64,000 bases of DNA from Lacticaseibacillus pantheris DSM 15945 = JCM 12539 = NBRC 106106 (GCF_001311175.1 NZ_BBAI01000002.1:88452-152451); one strand, 5' to 3'. Counted from the first letter of the stretch, positions 40,323 to 54,909 are shown. Numbers and translations: made by a program. Notes: generated from the sequence alone by a model not told the origin.

Positions 40323-40579
40323 GGTTTCTGTGGCAGTTGTGGTGGAGGGGATATGGCCGGGGATCGTGGCGGCTGCAGGCCCGTAGTTCTGTTGGAATTA
40401 CTGCCAGTAGTGCGTTAGCACGTACTGGCAGTTATGACTTACAGAATCAAATTGGCTAGACCGAGCGGGTTTTGCTTGGGCTACGGCAATTCGCGGTAGC
40501 CGCCAGGGCGGGAGCGTGAGGCGCGCAGCTCCGGCCATGAGCCCCGGCATATCCCGGAGCCACGGCTGCCACAGAAACC
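40323..40579 (+). repeat. Family A palindromic element, copy A2
   Basis: Outer arms GGTTTCTGTGGCAG and its complement at 40566-40579 bracket the element, with further pairing of GGGATATG.CCGGG. The core matches A1 (GGCTGCAGGCCCGTAGTTC, AGAATCAAATTGGCTAGACC, GGGCTACGGCAATTCGCGGT, GGGAGCGTGAG). The first hairpin is extended by an inserted 18-bp arm structure (ACTGCCAGTA...TACTGGCAGT). The 360 nt between A4 and A2 contain no gene I can support. Confidence 0.8.
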
Positions 40580-40663
40580 GGCGACCTGCAACGACGCCCT
40601 ATTTAAATGTTGCGGATAGTTTTGTATACTAGACGGAGTGAAAATTCATGGGGAGGCCACGAG

Positions 40664-41251
40664 ATGGCACAACTTTTCTTCCGCTACGGTTCCATGAACA
40701 GCGGTAAAAGCATCGAAATTTTGAAGGTGGCCCACAACTACGAGGAACAAGGTAAGCGGGTCATCCTCATGAATAGTAGTATCGATACCCGCTCCGGGGT
40801 GGGTCATATTGCCAGCCGGATTGGCCTCGAACGTGACGCTCATCCAGTATTCCCGGATAGTGACGTCTTTGCGATGGTTCAAGAAATCGACGACGGCGCC
40901 AGCTGTGTGTTGATCGACGAAGCACAGTTTATGACCCAACAACAGGTGTTTGAATGCGCCCGGGTGGTTGACGAGTTGCACATTCCCGTTATGGCCTTTG
41001 GGTTGAAAAATGACTTTCAAAACCACCTGTTCGCAGGTAGTGAGGCCTTGCTGGTTTACGCCGATAAGATTGAAGAAATGAAAACCATCTGCTGGTTCTG
41101 CGCGAAGAAAGCCATCATGAACCTGCGCGTGAATAACGGTCACCCGGTGTACGAGGGTGAGCAGATTATGATGGGCGGTAACGAGTCGTACTACCCGGTT
41201 TGCCGCAAGCATTATTTTCACCCGCCACTGGATGTACGGGGAGAGGAATAG
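40664..41251 (+). CDS. tdk: Thymidine kinase
   Basis: 195 aa type II thymidine kinase for thymidine salvage. P-loop GSMNSGKS at the N terminus, LIDEAQFM (DEAQF motif) near 88, and zinc cysteines in CWFCAKKA and the C-terminal [12 protein letters not shown] 40664 follows GGGAGG. First gene of the tdk-prfA-prmC-tsaC line; prfA starts 3 nt after its stop. Confidence 0.95.
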   Translation: MAQLFFRYGSMNSGKSIEILKVAHNYEEQGKRVILMNSSIDTRSGVGHIASRIGLERDAHPVFPDSDVFAMVQEIDDGASCVLIDEAQFMTQQQVFECARVVDELHIPVMAFGLKNDFQNHLFAGSEALLVYADKIEEMKTICWFCAKKAIMNLRVNNGHPVYEGEQIMMGGNESYYPVCRKHYFHPPLDVRGEE

Positions 41252-41254
41252 GTT

Positions 41255-42333
41255 ATGGATAAGATTTTTGAACAACTCGACGGGGTGTTAGCCCGGTACG
41301 AGGAAATTGAGGAAATGATGGCCGATCCTGAGGTCATCGCCGACACCAAGCGATTCATGGAAATTTCCAAAGAGGAAGGATCCATGCGTGAGGTGGTGAC
41401 GGCATACAAGCAGTACAAGCAACTGCTGCAGGATATCGACGAAAATGACGAAATCATGCGTGACAGCGATGACCAGGAACTAGCGGATATGGCCAAAGAA
41501 GAACTGGCCGCTGACCGTGAACAGAAGGCCAAGCTGGAAGAGCAGATGAAGGTCATGATGTTACCGAAGGACCCCAACGATGATAAAAACATCATCATGG
41601 AAATTCGTGGTGCTGCCGGTGGCGATGAGGCCAGCCTCTTTGCGGGTGACCTGCTTAACATGTACACGCGTTATGCCGAAAACCAGGCTGGAATACGGAA
41701 ATTATCGATTCCACGCCAACCGAAGTGGGTGGCTACAAAGAAGTCGTGGTCATGATTACCGGAAACAACGTATACTCCAAGCTGAAGTATGAAAACGGGG
41801 CTCACCGCGTCCAACGCGTGCCCGTAACTGAAAGTGCCGGCCGGGTGCACACCAGTACTGCCACGGTCGGTGTAATGCCGGAGTACGAAGAGGTGGACTT
41901 CAAGCTGGAGCCGAAGGATATTCGGACCGACGTTTACCGTTCCAGCGGTGCTGGTGGGCAACACATTAACAAGACCAGTTCCGCTGTCCGCATGACGCAC
42001 ATTCCCACGGGGATCGTGGTGGCGATGCAGGACCAGCGCTCCCAGCAACAAAATCGTGTTAAGGCCATGCAGATTTTGACGAGTCGTGTGTACGATTACT
42101 ACGAAAGTCAAAATGAAGAGGAATACGCGGCCAAGCGCCGGACGGCCATTGGTTCTGGTGACCGGTCGGAGCGTATTCGTACGTATAACTACCCACAAAA
42201 CCGTGTGACCGATCACCGCATTGGCTTGACGCTGAACAAGCTCGACAAGATTATGAACGGCGATTTGGACGAGATTATTGCGGCCCTCGTGGTGCAGGAT
42301 CAGGCCAAGAAGCTGGAGCAGTTAGATGTCTAG
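41255..42333 (+). CDS. prfA: Peptide chain release factor 1, one frame break
   Basis: Terminates translation at UAA and UAG. The GGQ peptide-release loop is intact in [17 protein letters not shown]. The [20 protein letters not shown] start and [16 protein letters not shown] are canonical. One missing G near 41690 (CAGGCTGG for [20 protein letters not shown]) breaks the frame. The codon-recognition region lies on the downstream side of the break. Repaired length is about 359 aa. Overlaps prmC by 8 bp, so factor and methylase are coupled. Confidence 0.96.
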
Positions 42334-43156
42334 GAGTTACGGGGAGGCGTTGCGCGAAGCGGAGCGCCTTTTATCGAGCCATGGCTTGGAACCTGATGGC
42401 GCGGATTACGTTTTGACCACGCGGCTGAACTGGACGCGTAGCCGCCTAATTCTGCATGCGCGGGACGTCATGCCCGCGGCCGTTGATGACCAGTTGCAAC
42501 GCGACCTGCAGCAACTAATTGCCAACGTGCCGCCGCAGTACGTGGTGGGTAGGGCGCCGTTCTTCGACGATTGGTTCCGGGTGACCCCGGATGTACTGAT
42601 TCCCCGGTTTGAAACTGAGGAGTTGGTTTCGTGGGTGTTGAGCGACCAGCAGGCTGCAAAGACGGGCCTGGACCTAGGTACCGGTAGCGGCGCCATCGGG
42701 ATTACGCTGGCGCAGAACCTGCCGAATACGCACATGACGCTGAGTGACGTCTCCGCCGCGGCTTTGCGGGTGGCGCGGAGTAACGCGGATGCGCTTAGTG
42801 CCAATGTGGAAGTGGTGGAGAGTGACCTTTTCGCGGAGTTGCCCCAACGGTTCGACTTTGTGGTGACGAACCTTCCGTACATCAGTCACGATGAAGAGTC
42901 GGTGATGGATGTCAGCACGATAGATTACGAACCACATCTGGCGCTGTTTGCAGATGATCACGGGCTGGCGCTCTTCCGCCGCTTCTTTGCGACTGTCGGC
43001 GACCACGTGCATCCGGGTGGGGCCGCGTACCTTGAGTTTGGCTACCACCAGCAGCCGGCCCTTGAGCGCATGTTGAGCGTAATGCTGCCCGCGGCGACGG
43101 CTGAATTTCGCCGCGACATGGCGGGACACCCGCGCATGCTCAAAGTACAGTTTTGA
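42326..43156 (+). CDS. prmC: Release factor glutamine methyltransferase
   Basis: 276 aa SAM-dependent enzyme that methylates the glutamine of the GGQ loop of RF1/RF2. N-terminal helical domain ([17 protein letters not shown]), [17 protein letters not shown] motif [12 protein letters not shown]. The catalytic N-P-P-Y motif of the family reads N-L-P-Y (VTNLPYIS), an unusual substitution that is tolerated in some other N-methyltransferases. Frame intact. Coupled to prfA. Confidence 0.93.
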   Translation: MSRSYGEALREAERLLSSHGLEPDGADYVLTTRLNWTRSRLILHARDVMPAAVDDQLQRDLQQLIANVPPQYVVGRAPFFDDWFRVTPDVLIPRFETEELVSWVLSDQQAAKTGLDLGTGSGAIGITLAQNLPNTHMTLSDVSAAALRVARSNADALSANVEVVESDLFAELPQRFDFVVTNLPYISHDEESVMDVSTIDYEPHLALFADDHGLALFRRFFATVGDHVHPGGAAYLEFGYHQQPALERMLSVMLPAATAEFRRDMAGHPRMLKVQF

Positions 43157-43183
43157 GGTAGGACAATACTATGGAGGCAAACT

Positions 43184-44200
43184 ATGCAGACAACTGTTTT
43201 TACACGGGACACGGTTGCTGACGCCGCCGCTTTGTTGCGGGCAGGCGAGTTGGTCGCGTTTCCGACCGAGACGGTTTACGGCTTGGGGGCGGATGCAACG
43301 AACGTGACCGCCGTGAAGAAGGTCTACGCGGCCAAGGGGCGCCCGAGTGATAACCCGCTGATTGTGACGGTGGCGGATATTGATACGGTGCGGCGCTTTG
43401 CGGACGTGACACCAGCCGCCGAGCAATTAATGCGCAAGTACTGGCCGGGCCCCCTCACCATTATCCTGAACATTATCCCGGGGGCCCTGGACGCGACGGT
43501 GACCGGCGGCTTGCAGACAGCGGCATTTCGCTGCCCGGATAATGCGGCTACGCGCGAGTTAATCAGGTTGGCGGGTAACCCCATTGTCGGACCCTCAGCC
43601 AACCTGTCTGGTAAGCCAAGTCCAACTACGGCGCAACACGTTTTGCACGATATGGATGGGCGCATCGCCGGCATTTTGGATGATGGCCCGGCGCGGGTCG
43701 GCGTAGAATCGACCGTACTGGATATGAGCGGCAACGTGCCCGCCATATTGCGGCCGGGGTTCGTCGATGAAGAAATGTTGACGGCCGATTTGGGTGCCGT
43801 CAATACCGATCAGCACCATGTTGGGGCCAAAGAGACACCAAAGGCACCGGGGATGAAGTATAAGCACTACGCTCCCGACGCGCAGGTAGTGATTGTGGAC
43901 CACCTAGCCGACTTTCCCGCGGCCATTGAGTGGGCGCGGGCTGATGGTCGCGACTTTGGCGTGCTCGCAACCGACCAAGTGTTGGCGCAGGTGCCCGCAG
44001 GTGTGGAAACGTACTCGTTGGGCCGCGATTTAGCGAGTGCGACGCGCGACCTGTTTGCGGGCTTGCGCTACTTTGATCTGCATCCCGATGTGTCACTGGT
44101 GTTGGCGCAGGGCTTTGACCAGGAGGGGTTGGGCGCAGCGTACATGAATCGCATCAACAAGTCGGCTGGTGGGGAACATTTTCCGGTAACGGAATCGTAA
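43184..44200 (+). CDS. L-threonylcarbamoyladenylate synthase (Sua5/YwlC type)
   Basis: 338 aa: YrdC/TsaC domain with PTETVYGLGADA, the KGRPSDNPL motif and SANLSGKPSPT, followed by a C-terminal Sua5 domain (PGMKYKHYAPDAQVVI...). It makes threonylcarbamoyl-AMP for the t6A modification of tRNAs reading ANN codons. The gene keeps its usual place after prmC; glyA, which often follows in lactobacilli, is absent and upp comes next. Confidence 0.94.
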   Translation: MQTTVFTRDTVADAAALLRAGELVAFPTETVYGLGADATNVTAVKKVYAAKGRPSDNPLIVTVADIDTVRRFADVTPAAEQLMRKYWPGPLTIILNIIPGALDATVTGGLQTAAFRCPDNAATRELIRLAGNPIVGPSANLSGKPSPTTAQHVLHDMDGRIAGILDDGPARVGVESTVLDMSGNVPAILRPGFVDEEMLTADLGAVNTDQHHVGAKETPKAPGMKYKHYAPDAQVVIVDHLADFPAAIEWARADGRDFGVLATDQVLAQVPAGVETYSLGRDLASATRDLFAGLRYFDLHPDVSLVLAQGFDQEGLGAAYMNRINKSAGGEHFPVTES

Positions 44201-44283
44201 CCCGCAAGCCGGTGGTCTATGCTATACTGATGAACGGAATAATGGCCTGAGTGGGGCCACGACAAGCAAAGGAGAACATAACG

Positions 44284-44913
44284 ATGGGCAAGTTTACGGT
44301 TTTAAATCATCCACTGATTCAACATAAATTGACGTTGATTCGTGACAAGAATGTCGGTACTAAGGAATTTCGTGAGGTAGCGAACGAAATTGCCGAGTTG
44401 ATGGTTTATGAAATCACACGCGACTTACCGCTAGAGGACGTTGAGGTTGAAACCCCAATGGGCAAGTCCACCCAGAAGCAACTTGCCGGTAAGAAATTAG
44501 CGGTTGTACCAATTTTGCGTGCGGGTCTCGGGATGGTCGATGGGGTCCTGGAACTCATTCCGGCCGCCAAAGTTGGCCACATTGGTATGTATCGTGACGA
44601 AAAGACGTTGAAGCCACACGAGTACTTTGTGAAGATGCCGACCGACATCGATCAGCGCGAACTACTGATTGTGGACCCAATGCTGGCAACTGGCGGGTCC
44701 GCCATCATGGCGATTGATGCGCTGAAGAAGCGGGGCGCCAAGGCCATGAAGCTCATCGTCCTGGTGGCTGCACCTGAGGGCGTTAAGGCGGTCCAGGAAC
44801 AGCATCCGGACGTGGAAATTTACGCTGCTGCCCTAGATGACCACCTGACGGAGACGGGTTACATCTTCCCTGGCTTGGGGGATGCTGGTGACCGTTTGTT
44901 TGGTACTAAGTAA
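44284..44913 (+). CDS. upp: Uracil phosphoribosyltransferase
   Basis: 209 aa, makes UMP from uracil and PRPP. The PRPP loop [23 protein letters not shown] and the uracil-binding [12 protein letters not shown] block are complete. ATG 44284 is preceded by AAAGGAG; codons upstream to 44251 are not used. A -10-like TATACT sits near 44222. Followed by a terminator and a long leader region before the ATP synthase operon. Confidence 0.96.
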   Translation: MGKFTVLNHPLIQHKLTLIRDKNVGTKEFREVANEIAELMVYEITRDLPLEDVEVETPMGKSTQKQLAGKKLAVVPILRAGLGMVDGVLELIPAAKVGHIGMYRDEKTLKPHEYFVKMPTDIDQRELLIVDPMLATGGSAIMAIDALKKRGAKAMKLIVLVAAPEGVKAVQEQHPDVEIYAAALDDHLTETGYIFPGLGDAGDRLFGTK

Positions 44914-44929
44914 ATAGGAAGTAGTTATC

Positions 44930-44957
44930 AAGGAGTACGCCGTGGGTGTGCTCCTTT
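44930..44957 (+). terminator. Terminator after upp
   Basis: AAGGAGTACGCC pairs with GGGTGTGCTCCTT, with one or two mismatches and a weak T tail. Confidence 0.65.
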
Positions 44958-45191
44958 GATTTTCAACACGGTATTGGGTCGGCGGTCTGCGGACGTAAAT
45001 TCTCGCGGATTAATCGCCATCATATTCGTAGTAACTTACAGTCATCATCGCAGATGATGGGGTGGACAGTGTTCTTGCCAATGAAACAAGGGGATATTGT
45101 AGTCGGCAGCGGACTCGATTAACGTTGCGCACACAACTTTTTAATACCCAATTTGCGCTTTATTGGTGCTTTTCATTTGATGTAACACTTA

Positions 45192-45226
45192 TGAAAGCCG
45201 CCATTTAGCTAAAGGCGACGCTTTCA
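45192..45226 (+). promoter_or_regulatory. Hairpin in the upp-atpB gap
   Basis: TGAAAGC and GCTTTCA pair around an inner GCC-ATTTAGCTAAA-GGC hairpin. It lies about 80 nt upstream of the atp promoter. A second hairpin (CATCATC/GATGATG) is near 45042-45058. The rest of the 480-nt gap shows no gene. Confidence 0.4.
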
Positions 45227-45308
45227 TTCCAAAATGGAGTGAAAGCCGACATGATGGGGAATTCCTTTTGTCTTTTCTATCTGAAGGTGATAGAGTAAGC
45301 AGTGTATT

Positions 45309-45337
45309 TTGAGTGCTTGTGCGCTGGCAAATACAAT
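45309..45337 (+). promoter_or_regulatory. Promoter of the ATP synthase operon
   Basis: TTGAGT (45309-45314), a 17-nt spacer, and TACAAT (45332-45337). About 62 nt lie between the predicted start and atpB, which has a very strong RBS GGAGGAGG. Confidence 0.6.
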
Positions 45338-45406
45338 ATATACATACGCTGTACCCTGTGACAACGTGTGACAGTTAACTAAATAAAGAAGGAGGAGGTG
45401 AATTCT

Positions 45407-46361
<955 letters not shown>

Positions 46362-46397
46362 GATTATTAAGCACGCAGACGAAAGGAAGTGGCACAG

Positions 46398-46903
46398 ATG
46401 TTGCATGGAATGATTTTTGCCGCCGCTGGACTTGAAGTCGGCGACATGCTGTTCGACCTGGCCACGTTCATCGTGTTGATGGTTCTTGTCGGTAAATTTG
46501 CTTGGGGCCCAGTCACCAAAATGATGCTAAGCGCCAGGAAAAGATTACCGGGGACCTGGATTATGCGGATCAGGCTAAGAGTGACGCTGACAAGCTGCTC
46601 GCTCAACGCCAATCTGAACTGCAAAATACGCAGGCAGAAGCCGTAAGCATTGTGAACACCGCTAAGACCAATGGCCAGAAGCAAAGTAAGGCCATTGTGG
46701 ACGCAGCACACAAGGACGCTGCCGACCTGAAAACTAAGGCTGCCGCAGAGATTGCGCAGTCCAAGCAGGACGCCCTGAACGGCGCCCGTGATCAGGTGGC
46801 GGACCTCTCCATCACTATTGCCAGCAAGATTATCGGCAAGGAGCTGAAGGCTGAAGACCAGCAGTCGCTCATTGACGATTACATCAAAGGGCTGGGTGAT
46901 TAG
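46398..46903 (+). CDS. atpF: ATP synthase Fo subunit b, one frame break
   Basis: Peripheral stalk subunit: one N-terminal membrane helix (FDLATFIVLMVLVGKFAWGP) and a long Ala/Gln/Lys-rich coiled coil. One base is missing near 46528 (ATGATGCTAAG for ATGATGGCTAAG), joining KMM to KRQEKITGDL. Repaired length is about 168 aa. ATG 46398 has the better RBS spacing; GTG 46389 is possible. Confidence 0.94.
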
Positions 46904-47449
46904 ATGGCACTGACAAATGCGATTGTGGCACCCCGTTATGGGGCAGCATTGTTTGAAATTACGGCTGCTGAGGGGACGACCCAGGAAGTACAGTCAGAGT
47001 TTCACGCTCTCGACCAGGTGTTTAACGACAATCCTGGCCTGATGGCTGCACTGATTGGGCCCGAACTGAAGCTGAACCTCAAGCAGGAAATCGTGGGGGA
47101 ACTAACCACTGGCGCTTCGCCAGTGGTTGCACGACTCGTGCAAATGACCTTTAACTATGGTCGCATTGCCGCTTTGCCTGCCATCGTGGCTGACTTCGAC
47201 GAACGCATTAGTGCGGACGCCGGTCAGATCACGGGGACGGTCACCACGGCTGTGCCGTTGTCAGGTGCACAGGCAGACAAGCTTGCCGCTGCGGTAGCGC
47301 GACGCTTGGGTGTTGAGCACGCCGAATTGAACAATGTTGTGGACGCTAGCGTTATTGGTGGTGTCCGGGTGCAGGCAGCTAACTACGTAATCGACGGTAC
47401 GGTGCAACACCGGATCGACCAGATTCGCGCAGAGTTGCTCACCCATTAG
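46904..47449 (+). CDS. atpH: ATP synthase F1 subunit delta
   Basis: 181 aa, links the peripheral stalk to the F1 head. VAPRYGAALFEI at the N terminus and GGVRVQAANYVIDGTV near the C terminus (OSCP family signature) are clear. The ATG follows the atpF stop directly. Confidence 0.95.
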   Translation: MALTNAIVAPRYGAALFEITAAEGTTQEVQSEFHALDQVFNDNPGLMAALIGPELKLNLKQEIVGELTTGASPVVARLVQMTFNYGRIAALPAIVADFDERISADAGQITGTVTTAVPLSGAQADKLAAAVARRLGVEHAELNNVVDASVIGGVRVQAANYVIDGTVQHRIDQIRAELLTH

Positions 47450-47458
47450 AAATAGTGA

Positions 47459-49931
<2,473 letters not shown>

Positions 49932-49964
49932 CAACCACAAATAATTGCGGGGAGGACAGCATAA

Positions 49965-51389
<1,425 letters not shown>

Positions 51390-51400
51390 GGGGGATTCGT

Positions 51401-51841
51401 ATGGCTGACGAGCAACAGGACGTGTTGACCGTTAACATCGTGACCCCAGATGGCGTTGTGTACGATCACCGGGCCAAACTGGTGGTTGTGCGTGCCGTTG
51501 ATGGTGATTTGGGTATCATGGCTAACCACGAACCAATCGTGGCGCCATTACAGATTGGGGAAGTTCGGGTGCAAAGACTCGATGAACCCGACCACGAGAA
51601 CCGGATTGCTGTGAATGGCGGCTTCATGGAGGTGGCGGATAACGTTGCTTCCATCGTTGCTGATTCCGCAGAACGTGCGCGGGACATCGACCTCAGCCGT
51701 GCTGAGGCCGCCCGTGAGCGTGCCGAACACAAGATTGAGACCGCCAAGCAGACGCAAAACCAGGACGACCTTGCTCGTGCCCAAGTGGCATTGCGGCGGG
51801 CCATCAACCGGATCAACGTCAAGCATGACGCTCAGCATTAG
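51401..51841 (+). CDS. atpC: ATP synthase F1 subunit epsilon
   Basis: 146 aa: N-terminal beta-sandwich (TVNIVTPDGVVYDHRAKLVV, GDLGIMANHEPIV) and C-terminal helical hairpin rich in Ala/Glu/Arg, which can inhibit ATP hydrolysis. Last gene of the operon; a strong terminator follows. Confidence 0.95.
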   Translation: MADEQQDVLTVNIVTPDGVVYDHRAKLVVVRAVDGDLGIMANHEPIVAPLQIGEVRVQRLDEPDHENRIAVNGGFMEVADNVASIVADSAERARDIDLSRAEAARERAEHKIETAKQTQNQDDLARAQVALRRAINRINVKHDAQH

Positions 51842-51861
51842 CGCAACGTCAATGTAGTCTC

Positions 51862-51894
51862 AAAGCGTGTACCCCTTGTGGGTGCGCGCTTTTT
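51862..51894 (+). terminator. Terminator of the ATP synthase operon
   Basis: AAAGCGTGTACCCC pairs with GGGTGCGCGCTTT around a short loop (two mismatches), followed by five T. Confidence 0.85.
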
Positions 51895-51989
51895 AGTTAC
51901 GTTGCTGTAGATAGTGGTTGACGGCAGCGTAGGCCGGGCTGGTGAGCTACGGCTTTCGTGGGGTAGTCCGTGGTAACCACTGCTTGTGG

Positions 51990-52220
51990 TTGCGAACTCG
52001 CGGGTGATCTTTGGGATTGCGGCTTACGTGCCCTACGCCGGAGGTTGCTACACCCGCACGCTCCCCGTACCGGCCTCCCACGAGGTTTCTAGCCCGAGAA
52101 AATCACTCGGTCTATAAACTTTGCCGCCGTACGTCACTCTGTTCCTACGGCGCTCCGGGGTCGCAGCAACTACGTCTCTGGGCACGACGCCTCCGTCCCA
52201 AAGCCCACCCGCGGGTTCCC
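51990..52220 (-). repeat. Family A palindromic element, copy A5 (minus strand, diverged)
   Basis: Arms CGCGGGTGATCTTTGGGA and TCCCAAAGCCCACCCGCG enclose it. On the minus strand the core reads AAGTTTATAGACCGAG...CTCGGGCTAGAAACC, CCGGTACGGGGAGCGTG, so the UAG-A-CCGAG/CUCGG-G-CUA mismatch is kept. The stretch before it (51915-51988) resembles the left arm of copy A6 (GGGCTGGTGAGC.TACGG, GTGGTAACCACTGC). Confidence 0.7.
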
Positions 52221-52493
52221 GATAGTTCGTAGGGTGTAAACCGACGGCTAACTGTTTAACTTCTATTTTGTGTTGCTAGAGTAGTGGTTATACGTGCGAT
52301 AATTATGACTCAGTGGATTATTAACAGCGAATTGTGGGGACAGATGTGGTGCTGAGCGTAGTATATCTAGTTTTTCTCATAGGAATGTTCTCGTTGGCCA
52401 ATGTGTGGTGATTATATGCATGATGGACTACCGTTCATGAACTGGCTGATGCCGGCAAATGTTTGGTGGAGGCGTCGAGCCGGCAGGAGACGA

Positions 52494-52797
52494 TGTTGCG
52501 GCGACAGTAGTGTGAGGCCGCGTCGGTCGGGTTGGTGAGCGTAGGCGTGTGGGGTCGGAGTGGTAACCACTGCCGGGGTGCAACGTTCTTATGGCTTTAG
52601 CCATTAGAACGCGACGAGTTTCGAGACCGGCCGGCGGGTTTCCGGACGGGCTTGAAATCGCGGCGGAAACACGCCGGGTTTTGGCGGGTTGGAGCTTCGC
52701 CCTAGCAGTGGATTACCGCGGAGCACCCCACGTAAGCCGTAGCTCGCCAACCCGACTAACGCGGCCGGCAACCACTATTGCCGCAACCCCACCATTG
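52494..52797 (+). repeat. Family A palindromic element, copy A6 (diverged)
   Basis: Outer arms TTGCGGC.A.AGT...TCGGGTTGG.GAGC.TA and its complement pair over more than 60 positions. The core contains GTTCTTATGG...CCATTAGAAC, then GAGTTTCGAGACCGGCCGG paired with CCGGACGGGCTTGAAATC, and CGCGGCGG. The GAGACCGG/CGGGCTT context matches the other copies. The 1-kb atpC-DUF1146 gap holds A5, A6 and about 270 nt of AT-richer sequence between them with no visible gene. Confidence 0.7.
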
Positions 52798-52906
52798 CTT
52801 TGCAGGCATGCACCTCGTAACTTAACGGAATATTTATGCAATCGGGGTGTGCAACGCTTTAGTGTTGGTCCCGTTTTTGGTATTATGGTACGCGGAGGAT
52901 TTTATA

Positions 52907-53141
52907 ATGGACACTTCTTTAGGTCTCAGCGCCGCTTTCACGTTCATGTCACACCTAGTGTTTATCATCATGTCTTGGCGACTGCTGATTGTGTTGCGTT
53001 TTGATAAAATTCTCAAACCCAACCGCGTGAATGAATCGCGGTTACTGTTGTTTTTTTATCGCCGTAGCTTTGGGATACCTGGTGTCATCATGCTTTCTAT
53101 CACTAGTCCAGGCGGCGCGTAACCTGTTTTACTTACTATAA
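52907..53141 (+). CDS. DUF1146 family small membrane protein, one frame break
   Basis: About 77 aa with two hydrophobic segments (SAAFTFMSHLVFIIMSWRLL and LFFIAVALGYLVSSC), matching the DUF1146/YwzB family that usually sits between atpC and mreB. The T7 run near 53050-53057, where six are expected, shifts the frame; the true stop is TAA 53139-53141. ATG 52907 follows CGGAGGA. murA, often found next in relatives, is not present here. Confidence 0.8.
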
Positions 53142-53203
53142 AAGTCGCCACGCAACCTATGTTATAATGTGACGAGTAAACATCTGAGGGGAGAACATTT
53201 TTC

Positions 53204-54193
53204 ATGGCAAGAGACATTGGGATTGATTTGGGGACGGCTAACGTCCTGATCAACGTCAAGGGCAAAGGCATTGTCCTGAACGAACCATCCGTGGTCGCCG
53301 TTGACACGCAATCCGGTAAGGTCGTTGCGGTCGGTACCGAGGCGTACAAGATGGTTGGCCGGACTCCCGGCAACATCCGCTCCATTCGCCCGCTCAAGGA
53401 CGGCGTCATTGCCGACTTTGACATTACCGAGGCAATGCTGGAGTACTTTATCAACAAACTGAACGTTAAGGGCTTCATGAGCAAGCCTAGTATTCTGATC
53501 TGCGCGCCCACCAACATTACGTCCATCGAACAGAAGGCCATCATTGAGGCAGCTGAAAAGTCCGGTGGTGGCAAGGTATACTTGGAATTTGAACCCAAAG
53601 TGGCTGCCGTTGGTGCCGGTCTCGATATCTTCCAGCCTCAGGGTAACATGATTATTGATATCGGTGGTGGTACTTCCGACGTTGCCGTTCTCTCCATGGG
53701 TGAGATTGTAACGAGCCGCTCCTTACGGTTGGCCGGTGACAAGATGGATGCCGCTATCGTGAGTTACGTCAAAAACAAGCACAAGTTGCTGATTGGTGAA
53801 CACACCGCTGAGCAACTAAAGATTAACATTGGTGCGGTTTACGAAGCTGACGAAAAGCAGACCATGCAGGTACGCGGTCGCGATATCGCCACCGGGCTGC
53901 CCCGTGAGGTCGAGGTGACCGCTACAGAGTTGCAGGAAGCGCTCAGTGACGTGATGGCTTCCATCATTGCGGCAGCTAAGGAAGTGCTCGAAATGACGCC
54001 ACCAGAGCTGTCTGCGGATATTATTGACCGCGGAGTTATGCTGACCGGTGGTGGGGCGCTGCTGAACGGTATTTCGCAGTTGTTTGCGTCCGAGCTACAC
54101 GTGCCGGTGCTGACAGCGGAAGACCCGCTGGATGCCGTGGCTTTGGGAACGGGTGTGTTGTTGGACAACATCCAGCACCACAAGCAGTACTAA
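53204..54193 (+). CDS. Rod shape-determining protein MreB/Mbl
   Basis: 329 aa bacterial actin that organises lateral cell-wall synthesis. GIDLGTANVLI (phosphate 1), IDIGGGTSDVAVLS (phosphate 2) and MLTGGGALLNGI (adenosine motif) are complete. The length and position before yidD and rodA suggest the Mbl-type paralogue. TATAAT lies at 53162-53167. Frame intact. Confidence 0.93.
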   Translation: MARDIGIDLGTANVLINVKGKGIVLNEPSVVAVDTQSGKVVAVGTEAYKMVGRTPGNIRSIRPLKDGVIADFDITEAMLEYFINKLNVKGFMSKPSILICAPTNITSIEQKAIIEAAEKSGGGKVYLEFEPKVAAVGAGLDIFQPQGNMIIDIGGGTSDVAVLSMGEIVTSRSLRLAGDKMDAAIVSYVKNKHKLLIGEHTAEQLKINIGAVYEADEKQTMQVRGRDIATGLPREVEVTATELQEALSDVMASIIAAAKEVLEMTPPELSADIIDRGVMLTGGGALLNGISQLFASELHVPVLTAEDPLDAVALGTGVLLDNIQHHKQY

Positions 54194-54208
54194 TCTAGGT
54201 GATTATCT

Positions 54209-54383
54209 TTGTTAAAGACTGATGCGATTAAACGGTTTGGTGCGCGGCTGCTAATTGGTGCCGGTATCTGCATAATTTTGTTAATATTGGGGACCATGAT
54301 CGGCTTTGCCATCGGCGGTAGTAATCCGTTCGCCGTTTTTTTTGCCCAGCACCTGGACGCACATCGGTAAGTTTTTAGAGTGA
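54209..54383 (+). CDS. EpuA/DUF (RpoE1-like) small membrane protein, one frame break
   Basis: A gene too short for most ORF callers. TTG 54209, behind AGGTGA, opens [19 protein letters not shown], then a membrane helix ([17 protein letters not shown]) and [19 protein letters not shown], which matches the EpuA family (small proteins sometimes annotated as RNA polymerase beta-subunit-like). The ending is only reached if the T8 run near 54338-54345 is one too long. The stop is TGA 54381-54383. About 57 aa; function not established. Confidence 0.65.
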
Positions 54384-54393
54384 GGTGTTGGTT

Positions 54394-54663
54394 ATGCGGT
54401 GGTTACTGACAAAGTTGATTCGGGGATACCAGCGGTTTATTTCGCCGTTACTACCGGCTTCGTGCCGATATTACCCCACCTGTAGCCACTATGCCATCAC
54501 CGCGATTGGCCGCTTCGGTGCACTCCGTGGATCGTTAATGGCGGCGGCGCGGATATTACGGTGTAATCCTTTGGTACCCGGTGGTATTGATTATGTACCG
54601 GACCACTTTAGTTTACGCCGTAACCCGGCAACAACTGACAATCAGGCAAGTGGGGTTAAGTAA
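54394..54663 (+). CDS. yidD: Membrane protein insertion efficiency factor YidD
   Basis: 89 aa. Family signature [24 protein letters not shown] and the conserved cysteines ([21 protein letters not shown]). Aids insertion of inner-membrane proteins, probably with YidC. ATG 54394 follows GTGAGGTG. The stop overlaps the next ATG (TAATGA). Confidence 0.93.
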   Translation: MRWLLTKLIRGYQRFISPLLPASCRYYPTCSHYAITAIGRFGALRGSLMAAARILRCNPLVPGGIDYVPDHFSLRRNPATTDNQASGVK

Positions 54664-54884
54664 TGAGTAAAGAACAAAAGGTGAAACTGACCATGGCGGA
54701 TGAACAACGTGGTGGTCAGACCGTGTCCGTCTTAAACATGGGCCGACAGGAATTGGGCTACATCCGTACTGATGGTGACCGGTTCGTGGCGGTTGTGAGT
54801 GGTAGTGAAGAGACAGACCGGTTTAAGACCGAAGATGACGCTGTAAGCTTTCTAATTGCAACGTTTCACCTGCACCAGCACTAG
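54663..54884 (+). CDS. DUF2969 family protein
   Basis: 73 aa, small soluble beta-rich protein with NMGRQELGYI and FKTEDDAVSFLIATFHLH, matching the DUF2969 family found at this place in lactobacilli (between yidD and rodA). Function unknown. Coupled to yidD by a one-base overlap. Confidence 0.8.
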   Translation: MSKEQKVKLTMADEQRGGQTVSVLNMGRQELGYIRTDGDRFVAVVSGSEETDRFKTEDDAVSFLIATFHLHQH

Positions 54885-54909
54885 GTTTTAAGTTAAAGGG
54901 GGTCAGTGC

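Noticed and set aside
52591..53004. Plus-strand frame of 137 codons before DUF1146
   Set aside because: It covers family A copy A6 and is out of frame with the real DUF1146 gene.
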